Origin: a virus
DNA length: 31,813 nt
IMG/VR virus record: IMGVR_UViG_3300030329_002390
Location: 1 to 31,813 of that record
Strand: one strand, 5' to 3'
The translations under genes were made by a program, and so were the position numbers. Shown piece after piece: positions 1 to 4,853 of this stretch. Every line of letters starts with the position of its first letter. The first letter of the stretch is position 1. The notes under the pieces are model-generated. The model saw nothing but the letters and a program-made list of their open reading frames with translations, was not told the origin of the DNA and searched no databases.

Positions 1-416
1 TTTCCGGCAGTAAATGAGCAAAGCTGTGCGCCGGTCTCTGAAAATTCCAGTGTAGTACTATTGTCTATACTTAGACTCTTACGCAATATATTCGGCAGCG
101 AGTTGTGCATCATACTATCCATCTTTCGCAGATGCTTTGCTGACCGTTCGTGGAAACTAATTACACCAAACTTTAAAGGGTCTTTGGTCTGATACGTACT
201 CCATAGCGCATACGCCCTAAGCACGGTACTTATACCAATCTGCCTTGGCTTCAATATGATAACCTTCTTATGCTTCTTTAACTTGCCCAACAATGCTATC
301 TGTTCATTGTTAGGAGTAAAGTTTACCAACTTACCAGAATACTTGTCTTGTATCTTTAACAACTGTATGAACTTTACTGGATCATTTAATACAGGCTCTA
401 ACTCAACACGTATCTT
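1..416. repeat. Imperfect end overlap, left copy
   Basis: These bases align without gaps to 31398-31813. I count 18 differences, at 1, 69, 117, 129, 174, 228, 243, 252, 254, 273, 285, 286, 303, 309, 312, 315, 354 and 357. All fall inside the large terminase gene. Apart from the edge base at 1, all but one protein change (Gly here, Ala in the right copy, from 285/286) are silent. The genome therefore closes to a circle of about 31,397 bp, but the two ends come from slightly different sequence variants. Confidence 0.95.
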
Positions 417-437
417 CTTTGGTAACTTCTCAATCAT
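1..437 (-). CDS. terL: Terminase large subunit, N-terminal part (cut by window edge)
   Basis: This is the first 145 codons of the packaging ATPase, running off the left edge. It is the variant copy of the gene that continues from 31397 down to 30308. Only this copy shows the true start: ATG at 437-435, in an ATGA overlap with the stop of the lysis gene (TGA 436-434). The protein begins MIEKLPKKIRVELEP. The ATPase Walker A-like motif KPRQIGIST lies at about residues 63-71. Joining the two ends gives a protein of 508 residues, a normal length for a large terminase. It is not a separate gene: it appears twice only because the ends overlap. Confidence 0.9.
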   Translation of the reverse strand, partial: MIEKLPKKIRVELEPVLNDPVKFIQLLKIQDKYSGKLVNFTPNNEQIALLGKLKKHKKVIILKPRQIGISTVLRAYALWSTYQTKDPLKFGVISFHERSAKHLRKMDSMMHNSLPNILRKSLSIDNSTTLEFSETGAQLCSFTAG

Positions 438-1042
438 ACATCGCCTAACAAGATAGTATACGTAAATGTATCCCAACCATTGACTCGCCTTTGATCCTGA
501 CACAAATCAATAAACTGGTCAAAGTCATACGGATCCTGAAATACTGTACAACCAGCACTATACCGCTCTACCTTGTCTATCTTCCTGCTTCCACTAGCAC
601 GGTGTATGTTTATTCCAAAATACCCCTCATATTCTGTACCATCCATATCAAGCACTGTATCTTTATTATTATCCCGCCACACCTTTACTTTACCGTTTCG
701 CTGGCAAAGGGCTAGATACTTGCCTCTATGTAAATCTAACTTGTACACGCCTCTACACTGCTGAGGATGCACCAATATAGCAGTACCCTGCACCCTACTT
801 GGCTTATTCAAATGATACTGACCCGGATCTGTTGTACAAGGAAAGTTGTATTCTATCCATCTACCATCTTCCTTATGAATACAGTAAATCCTGTCATCAA
901 AACTATTCGCCTCTGTACTCGTACTACGCAACGCTATTATATTTAAATCATAATCTCTGTCACCTGTAAACGTAACAAAACCAGCATCACGAACCTTCTT
1001 CAACAACGGTGGCTCTACTGAACCATGTATTATCTTTTGCAT
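434..1042 (-). CDS. Putative lysis enzyme with L,D-transpeptidase-like active site
   Basis: A 202-residue protein probably acting on peptidoglycan. The C-terminal half carries GINIHR with His147, followed by YSAGC with Ser162, Gly164 and Cys165. This His...S-x-G-C arrangement is the catalytic signature of the YkuD (L,D-transpeptidase) fold. Similar proteins with the same TTDPG, LHRGKY and SAGC landmarks occur in other phage genomes as hypothetical proteins or lysins; that is from memory. An in-frame ATG lies six codons upstream (1060), but the ATG at 1042 has AGGAG five bases before it, overlapping the stop of the RusA-like gene, so I prefer it. Its stop overlaps the terminase start. No signal peptide or membrane segment is visible, so it would need a holin to reach the wall. 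A structural or other hydrolytic role is possible. Confidence 0.55.
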   Translation of the reverse strand: MQKIIHGSVEPPLLKKVRDAGFVTFTGDRDYDLNIIALRSTSTEANSFDDRIYCIHKEDGRWIEYNFPCTTDPGQYHLNKPSRVQGTAILVHPQQCRGVYKLDLHRGKYLALCQRNGKVKVWRDNNKDTVLDMDGTEYEGYFGINIHRASGSRKIDKVERYSAGCTVFQDPYDFDQFIDLCQDQRRVNGWDTFTYTILLGDV

Positions 1043-1050
1043 CCTATCTC

Positions 1051-1437
1051 CTATATCCATTCTTCTTCAGGCTCAGGAGGATTGTATAAAGCAACATTTA
1101 TCTTAAATCCCCACAAACCCTTCTTGTAACTTTTACGACCCGCAATAAACTGTATCTGACTATCATCCTTGTACACTATACCATTAAGCGCATCACATAC
1201 ACTCCCAAAACAATTCTGTATATCCCTTCTTCTCTTATCACCAAACACCACCTCCACCGTCATACTTACAGGCTCATCCGTCGTTACCCAGCCACACCTA
1301 GCCATACTTTGATTGGCCAACCAAGCAACATAATCCTCAAACTCCTGTAACTCTTTAGGCTTGTACATACGGTTATGACGGATACCCATATTATTCTTTT
1401 TCGACGGTATCTTCTTCTGGCCCACTATCGCCAACAT
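1051..1437 (-). CDS. RusA-like Holliday junction resolvase
   Basis: A 128-residue protein matching the RusA family in size and layout. It opens with a beta-strand and IPSKKN, then has the core motif RRRDIQN...CDALNG...YKDDSQI (Asp72, Asn75, Asp82, Asp91, Asp92). RusA enzymes are Mg-dependent dimers that cut four-way DNA junctions; in phages they can remove branches before packaging. The position two genes before the terminase fits that. In the usual D-x-D-N-x-x-K motif the second Asp is Gln74 and the Lys is Gly78 here, so activity is uncertain. The ATG at 1437 has GGAG six bases upstream. A TTG at 1452 is a weaker alternative. The first 47 bases overlap the end of the preceding gene in another frame. 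Confidence 0.75.
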   Translation of the reverse strand: MLAIVGQKKIPSKKNNMGIRHNRMYKPKELQEFEDYVAWLANQSMARCGWVTTDEPVSMTVEVVFGDKRRRDIQNCFGSVCDALNGIVYKDDSQIQFIAGRKSYKKGLWGFKINVALYNPPEPEEEWI

Positions 1438-1765
1438 CTTCTTCTCCCACAAACCAAGATATAGAACTAACCCCTGTTAACTGATGCTTCTCAAACCAAT
1501 GGTAACTCTTCAAATACCTAGCCTTCCTTCTTCCCTGCCTCGGTATTTCTTCCACCACCAAACGCTGTGTATCACTTATATTACCTCTATGATGCTCACA
1601 ATGTGCAACCACCAAACCTAAGTCAAACACCTTGCCCTTTATCCAATGAGGCACACTGTTAGCATACTTAACTTTATTATATACGTATATGTGATAATCT
1701 CGGTGAGAACCGCACAATAGCACCAACTCATCCATATACAAATCAATCAACTTCTTATCATTCAT
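1391..1765 (-). CDS. Hypothetical protein, first gene of the late unit
   Basis: A 124-residue protein I do not recognise. It has a central HCEHH cluster at about residues 55-59, a basic stretch (RQGRRKAR) and an acidic tail ending EEDTVEKE. The His/Cys cluster could bind a metal, but I do not see an HNH or zinc-finger pattern. It is the promoter-proximal gene of the leftward unit, starting at ATG 1765 just downstream of a 12-bp palindrome (1782-1793), and its 3' end overlaps the resolvase gene in another frame. No good Shine-Dalgarno site precedes the ATG. That position suits a DNA-metabolism accessory or a regulator, but this is inference from context only. Confidence 0.7.
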   Translation of the reverse strand: MNDKKLIDLYMDELVLLCGSHRDYHIYVYNKVKYANSVPHWIKGKVFDLGLVVAHCEHHRGNISDTQRLVVEEIPRQGRRKARYLKSYHWFEKHQLTGVSSISWFVGEEDVGDSGPEEDTVEKE

Positions 1766-1781
1766 AACTAAACCCGCTTAC

Positions 1782-1793
1782 TAGTTATAACTA
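1782..1793. promoter_or_regulatory. 12-bp palindrome upstream of late unit
   Basis: TAGTTATAACTA is a perfect palindrome ending 17 bases upstream of the ATG of the first late gene. Its position suits an operator controlling the late promoter. AT-rich palindromes of this length can occur by chance. Confidence 0.35.
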
Positions 1794-2022
1794 CGCTATC
1801 ACATTTTATAGCAGCCTTAGCAAATTTTTCTGGGAATTTTTTGGGGGTACTACTGCGTAGGAACAGAAGCCGAGTTGGGGGAGGGCCCCTCCTACCAATA
1901 CTGAACATGCGATCCACTGAACATCTGAGTAGTGTCAAGGCCCTTTTCCCTTATCCTTATATGTTCCAAAATAAAATCCCTGTTCTATTCAATTCTTTTT
2001 CAGAGATATACCCCATTCTATC

Positions 2023-2066
2023 GTATCCCTAGACATATCCCTTCCTATCCTTATTGATATATCCCT
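2023..2066. repeat. TATCC-type short repeats in control region
   Basis: Variants of ATATCCCT begin at 2023 (GTATCCCT), 2035 (ATATCCCT), 2045 (CTATCCTT) and 2059 (ATATCCCT), at 10-14 bp steps. Weaker relatives lie at 1951 (TTATCCTT) and 2007 (TATACCCC). Same-strand repeats near one helical turn apart suggest cooperative binding sites for a regulator, or a second origin candidate. Confidence 0.4.
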
Positions 2067-2069
2067 ATC

Positions 2070-2082
2070 ATAACCAGGTTAT
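2070..2082. promoter_or_regulatory. Operator-like inverted repeat
   Basis: ATAACC-A-GGTTAT is a perfect 6-bp inverted repeat around one base, flanked by ATCAT (2067-2071) and ATGAT (2086-2090), which are also mutually complementary. It directly follows the TATCC repeats. The ribbon-helix-helix protein at 4178-4462 is one possible ligand; this is only a guess. Confidence 0.4.
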
Positions 2083-2191
2083 TGTATGATTTGATATGGC
2101 GTTATTGTTTACAGTTGATGTGAGTTTGTTTGATTGATGAAAAATAAATTGATAATGTTGTATGCTCATACTATCCCCGTCCTCTGTGCGC

Positions 2192-2222
2192 TTGACTACT
2201 ATCTTGTTGTTGTTGGTATGAA
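2192..2222 (+). promoter_or_regulatory. Candidate early promoter
   Basis: TTGACT (2192-2197) resembles a -35 box and TATGAA (2217-2222) a -10 box, but the 19-base spacer is long. Alternatives nearby are TTGATT (2130) with TAATGT (2153) at 17 bases, and the TATATT/TATACA boxes at 2265-2277. An early promoter must lie in this area, but the exact site is not certain. Confidence 0.3.
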
Positions 2223-2299
2223 ATAAATTAAAATAGTTTCCCCATACTGGTTCGAATGTGATTATATATTGTATACACTACTAACAACAACCAACAACA

Positions 2300-2315
2300 A
2301 AGGATAAACACCATG
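2300..2315 (+). promoter_or_regulatory. Prototype early-class ribosome binding site
   Basis: AAGGATAA precedes the ATG after a CA-rich, nearly G-free leader (2278-2299). The same octamer precedes other early starts: 2593-2600 (gene at 2604), 2892-2899 (2906), 3169-3176 (3181), 3637-3644 (3649), 4842-4849 (4854) and 7496-7503 (7508). A near copy with AAGGACAA precedes 6463. At 2593 and 3637 its TAA is also the stop codon of the upstream gene. Late genes instead use AGGAG-type sites. Confidence 0.75.
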
Positions 2316-2600
2316 GCAATATATCAACCCAACATAAGCGCATATGAGCGCATTAATAAGCATATACATATGCTTATAGACCTATACCAAAATAACCAGA
2401 TACCCCGTCAATCACCTTACTACCTGCCTGTATCGCGTGTTAATTCGCACCTTGTAATTAACCAAAATCACAGATTAAGATCGCTCGATAACTATACCGA
2501 CAGCGAGCCGGTATTAAATCAAGGATACCAACAGGCCGTAAAATTACTGCAAACAATGATTGCCAATGATTGGCATGTATCACTACTTATCAAAGGATAA
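2313..2600 (+). CDS. Hypothetical early protein
   Basis: A 95-residue protein with no domain I recognise. It has a Tyr/Asn/His-rich N-terminal half and a predicted helix near the C-terminus (GYQQAVKLLQTMIAND). It is the first gene after the early promoter region, with a clear AAGGATAA ribosome site. Its stop TAA forms the last three bases of the next gene's AAGGATAA. First-position early genes in virulent phages often act on the host, but nothing in the sequence proves that here. Confidence 0.75.
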   Translation: MAIYQPNISAYERINKHIHMLIDLYQNNQIPRQSPYYLPVSRVNSHLVINQNHRLRSLDNYTDSEPVLNQGYQQAVKLLQTMIANDWHVSLLIKG

Positions 2601-2603
2601 CCA

Positions 2604-2879
2604 ATGACTATCAAACAAACAATAATACCAGTGTGTTACGACTGTCACATCTATTCAACAGGAGATCTATCACCATTTGACTACTACTATTCTGAAGAGG
2701 ACAGCGAACAAAGAATATCAGATATAGAGAAGGCTATGGACGAAATACAAGAAGAACACCCTAATAGCTGGATAACAGCTGGCAATAAAATAGATGACTT
2801 TTCAATTCATTTTTGCCGGTGCTGCGGTTCTGATCTCGCCGGTGAACGATTCGAACTACTCATAACAACAAACAACTAA
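2604..2879 (+). CDS. Small acidic zinc-ribbon-like protein
   Basis: A 91-residue acidic protein with two cysteine pairs: CYDC near residues 11-14 and CRCCGSDLAGERF near residues 71-83. The spacing would allow one zinc ribbon, with the acidic segment between the knuckles. The second motif (C-x-C-C-G-x-x-L-x-G-x-R) recurs in small hypothetical proteins of many phages, from memory. The start is fixed by AAGGATAA at 2593-2600. The role is unknown; nucleic-acid or protein binding is the usual guess for such ribbons. Confidence 0.75.
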   Translation: MTIKQTIIPVCYDCHIYSTGDLSPFDYYYSEEDSEQRISDIEKAMDEIQEEHPNSWITAGNKIDDFSIHFCRCCGSDLAGERFELLITTNN

Positions 2880-2905
2880 CCAACAAACAACAAGGATAAA
2901 CTACA

Positions 2906-3148
2906 ATGACTACTATAACAATAACCGACAGCAAACCTTCGCCTTTTACAGGTAACATGCGTAACTACATGACCGTCGACGGCTACACTAAGAGAAGCGG
3001 CGCTCCTACCAATTACAAGGTACAAATAGCCGGCTCAAACAAATGGTATCGAGTATATAACTATTGCATCTCAAACAGTGGAACACTTTTCATCAAGACC
3101 AAACTATCTAACTTTACAATTATCTCAAATACTTGGGATATACAATAA
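2906..3148 (+). CDS. Hypothetical early protein
   Basis: An 80-residue protein, probably all beta. The middle and C-terminal part (VDGYTKRSGAPTNYKV, then KWYRVYNYCISNSGTLFIK) looks like a small barrel, and proteins with this pattern occur as unnamed genes in other phages (from memory). The start is supported by AAGGATAA at 2892-2899 and by the CA-only leader before it. It lies in a run of small early genes. No catalytic motif is visible. Confidence 0.72.
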   Translation: MTTITITDSKPSPFTGNMRNYMTVDGYTKRSGAPTNYKVQIAGSNKWYRVYNYCISNSGTLFIKTKLSNFTIISNTWDIQ

Positions 3149-3180
3149 CAACTAACAACTAACTAACAAAGGATAATACA

Positions 3181-3543
3181 ATGACTATGACCATGAACCA
3201 ATACAAAGCCGAAATAAAACAACACATCCTCGATGATATAGAGGAAACTATTGACCTATTCGATGAGGACTTACACCATAACCTATTCAATGCTACCCAC
3301 TATATCATAGGATATTATAACGCCTCGCAGTGGATGAAAGGGAACGTATTCGAAATAATAAGTATCATTAAACAATACGAACTAGATAACTTTGGTGAAC
3401 AATACACTGACCTGTCTTGCCCTGAAAAGATGGCTAACATGTTCGCTTATATTCTAGGCGAAGAAGTGATACGAGACCTTATAGACGAGTATGACTATGA
3501 AGCTAGTATGGAATACCTAGAAGATGAAAGCGAGGAGGCGTAA
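3181..3543 (+). CDS. Hypothetical acidic early protein
   Basis: A 120-residue, very acidic and probably all-helical protein. The core (THYIIGYYNASQWM, then FGEQYTDLSCPEKMANMFAYILGEE) resembles an unnamed protein family found in phage early regions, from memory. Its strong negative charge would be compatible with mimicking DNA or blocking a host protein, but that is inference. It starts after AAGGATAATACA and ends by TAATG overlap with the small membrane gene. The AGGAGG at 3533-3538 inside its last codons is that gene's ribosome site. Confidence 0.75.
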   Translation: MTMTMNQYKAEIKQHILDDIEETIDLFDEDLHHNLFNATHYIIGYYNASQWMKGNVFEIISIIKQYELDNFGEQYTDLSCPEKMANMFAYILGEEVIRDLIDEYDYEASMEYLEDESEEA

Positions 3544-3644
3544 TGAATAAGATCAAGTTTCTCATTGAATGCTGCAATATATTTGCGGCCCTAACACTAA
3601 CCTATTTATTATCAATACTGATAATACAACTAACCCAAGGATAA
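3543..3644 (+). CDS. 33-residue membrane peptide
   Basis: A short open frame of 33 residues beginning MNKIKFLIECCNIF and containing one hydrophobic span (IFAALTLTYLLSILIIQL), so a single-pass membrane peptide with a short basic N-terminus. Support for expression: an AGGAGG ribosome site at 3533-3538, a TAATG overlap with the upstream stop, and a stop codon that merges with the AAGGATAA of the next gene. Coding density is continuous only if this frame is used. The function is unknown; superinfection exclusion or membrane targeting are possibilities for early membrane peptides. Confidence 0.6.
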   Translation: MNKIKFLIECCNIFAALTLTYLLSILIIQLTQG

Positions 3645-3648
3645 AACA

Positions 3649-3822
3649 ATGTATAGAAAATATATACACCTAACCCGCGACCAAATAGAGGACGCTATCG
3701 ATAAAACAGATCTGCAATTGCATGATGCAAGATGCAACCAAGCAAACGAAAGAAGAATACAACGACTAGAAACAAAGATCAACGCCCTATACGAGGCTCT
3801 TAGATACAAGGATTTAAAATGA
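3649..3822 (+). CDS. Small coiled-coil hypothetical protein
   Basis: A 57-residue charged, probably fully helical protein (ends YEALRYKDLK). Heptad-like spacing of Leu/Ile from residue 8 onward suggests a short coiled coil. The initiation site is the 15-mer AAGGATAAAACAATG, identical to that at the internal start of the annealing-protein gene (7496-7510). Its stop overlaps the next start as ATGA (3819-3822). I do not recognise a family. Very short helical proteins like this often work as partners of neighbours. Confidence 0.65.
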   Translation: MYRKYIHLTRDQIEDAIDKTDLQLHDARCNQANERRIQRLETKINALYEALRYKDLK

Positions 3823-4181
3823 GATACCTAGATAAAATGAAAACATTTCGCATAACTGAACCCAAGAAACATCAACTTAGATTCAAGTATTGGCAAGTGA
3901 ACGGGGTGCTCATACCTAAGAAGGAATTCAAGGAGTTAGTTACATCCTGTTATGATGCACTACTTGAGGCGCGGGCCGTGTATGATACCAATGAAGGAGG
4001 TTTCAACCCTCTTAATACTACCAAGATAGACAAAGCAATTGAGTCTATTAAACGTATGTGTGACGATCCAATATGTAGAGAGTGTAACGACCCTATAACC
4101 GAGGACGATAAGCGATGGTGTGGGAAAGACACTAACATATGTCGGGAGTGTCAAGCCGTCCGAAATGGATGGAACAAATGA
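3819..4181 (+). CDS. Hypothetical protein with C-terminal zinc ribbon
   Basis: A 120-residue protein. The N-terminal 80 residues are mixed and unrecognised. The C-terminus has CRECNDPI...WCGKDTNICREC, four or more cysteines in a C-x2-C...C-x2-C arrangement typical of a small zinc ribbon or treble clef. AAGGAT precedes the ATG by seven bases, and the gene is coupled to its neighbours by ATGA at both ends. The ribbon suggests nucleic-acid or protein contacts. It sits directly before a ribbon-helix-helix gene, so a shared regulatory role is possible but unproven. Confidence 0.72.
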   Translation: MRYLDKMKTFRITEPKKHQLRFKYWQVNGVLIPKKEFKELVTSCYDALLEARAVYDTNEGGFNPLNTTKIDKAIESIKRMCDDPICRECNDPITEDDKRWCGKDTNICRECQAVRNGWNK

Positions 4182-4462
4182 AAAAGCGTAGTACAGGATA
4201 TAAAGCACACGGGCAAGGACAGTCTATAGTGCGGAGTACTCGCTTATCTTTGGAGTTAGATGCACGGTTAGACCGTGTGTCTTCCTCCTTGGAGGTAAGC
4301 AAGTCACAGACAATTGCAGAATGTTGTCGTAATTACGTAGTCCAATTGGAATACGAGCACGGGATCGGTTACAATAATGATAGTGATTGCGCTGGCGTTG
4401 TCGATAGTATCGACATTCCAGAGGACACAACAAAGGCGGTTGATAATGATACAAGTGAATAG
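4178..4462 (+). CDS. Ribbon-helix-helix DNA-binding protein
   Basis: A 94-residue protein. Residues about 14-55 match the ribbon-helix-helix pattern: a short strand with alternating polar residues (QSIVRSTRLSLE), then two helices (LDARLDRVSSSLEV and SKSQTIAECCRNYVVQL). Such proteins bind DNA as dimers, usually as repressors. A basic N-terminus and an acidic, probably disordered C-terminus flank the fold. I chose the ATG at 4178 because it forms ATGA with the upstream stop. In-frame ATGs at 4139 and 4169 lie inside the previous gene. It is the only clear transcription-factor-type protein here, so it may act on the palindromes of the control region. Confidence 0.72.
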   Translation: MKKRSTGYKAHGQGQSIVRSTRLSLELDARLDRVSSSLEVSKSQTIAECCRNYVVQLEYEHGIGYNNDSDCAGVVDSIDIPEDTTKAVDNDTSE

Positions 4463-4775
4463 CAATATGCTACCCATCATCATACAACACTACCAGTATT
4501 TCAATGAGCGTTGCTCAAAGAGCAAAGGACTTGCGACAAAGGAATTGTATCGGTCTTATGTTGACGGTTCAGCAAAAAGAGAATGGTCACGAAGTGCAAC
4601 CCGGACAGCCATAACCGGAGTAATGAAAACAGAAACAGATACATATACTCAACTGGTAACTGAGAAGGTAGCAACCTGTTCTTGCCCAGCGTATAAGTAC
4701 AGCGACAAAGGAACCTGCAAGCACATACAAACAATGCTCTTGTTGTTATGGGATAAGGAAATAGTATGGGTATAA
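4446..4775 (+). CDS. Minimal SWIM zinc-finger protein
   Basis: A 109-residue protein ending in a SWIM-type zinc motif: Cys78-x-Cys80 (CSCPAY), then Cys91-x-His93 (CKH), the C-x-C-xn-C-x-H pattern, followed by a helix (IQTMLLLLW). The preceding part has the strand-rich pattern usual before SWIM motifs. SWIM domains occur in bacterial SNF2 ATPases, transposases and eukaryotic recombination factors such as Shu2. A stand-alone version in an early phage operon suggests DNA or protein binding in replication or recombination. I set the start at ATG 4446, overlapping the previous gene by 17 bases. A hairpin follows its stop. Confidence 0.72.
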   Translation: MIQVNSNMLPIIIQHYQYFNERCSKSKGLATKELYRSYVDGSAKREWSRSATRTAITGVMKTETDTYTQLVTEKVATCSCPAYKYSDKGTCKHIQTMLLLLWDKEIVWV

Positions 4776-4781
4776 ATAAAA

Positions 4782-4813
4782 GGGACGGGGCCCCAACAAC
4801 TGAACCCCGTCCC
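4782..4813 (+). promoter_or_regulatory. Strong GC hairpin between SWIM and O-like genes
   Basis: GGGACGGGG (4782-4790) and CCCCGTCCC (4805-4813) form a perfect 9-bp GC-rich stem with a 14-base loop. No run of T follows, so it is not a classical intrinsic terminator. It lies seven bases after the stop of the SWIM gene and upstream of the replication genes. An attenuator, an RNA-processing or stabilising site, or a partial terminator are all possible. Confidence 0.55.
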
Positions 4814-4853
4814 GAATATAACACTAACCTAGAAATCATAGAAGGATAAGCCT

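Larger units (their letters stand above)
1766..2312. promoter_or_regulatory. Divergent control region between late and early units
   Basis: This 547-bp stretch is the only long non-coding gap. It separates the starts of the leftward and rightward units, so it should hold both promoters. It contains, from left to right: a 12-bp palindrome, a GC-rich stretch at 1876-1892 able to fold on itself, several TATCC-type repeats, an ATAACC-A-GGTTAT palindrome, AT-rich DNA, a TTGACT box and a CA-rich leader before the first early gene. On the leftward strand TATAAA (1810-1805) is a possible -10 box with no clear -35. The reading frames that cross it (for example 1841-2032) lack ribosome sites and look fortuitous. 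Confidence 0.75.

Noticed and set aside
1-416. True direct terminal repeat
   Set aside because: The two copies differ at 18 positions; replication and packaging of one molecule would keep them identical.
1876-1892. GC-rich stretch as an intrinsic terminator
   Set aside because: The stem is short and shifted, no T-run follows on either strand, and nothing is transcribed into it from an obvious gene.
1841-2032. 63-codon rightward frame in the control region
   Set aside because: No ribosome site, odd composition, and it crosses the repeats and GC-rich patch; likely fortuitous.
2249-2257. GGTTCGAAT resembling a tRNA T-loop or an attachment core
   Set aside because: No acceptor, D or anticodon arms can be built around it and there is no integrase gene.
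4224-4454. Leftward 76-codon frame under the ribbon-helix-helix gene
   Set aside because: Opposes well-supported coupled early genes and has no ribosome site.
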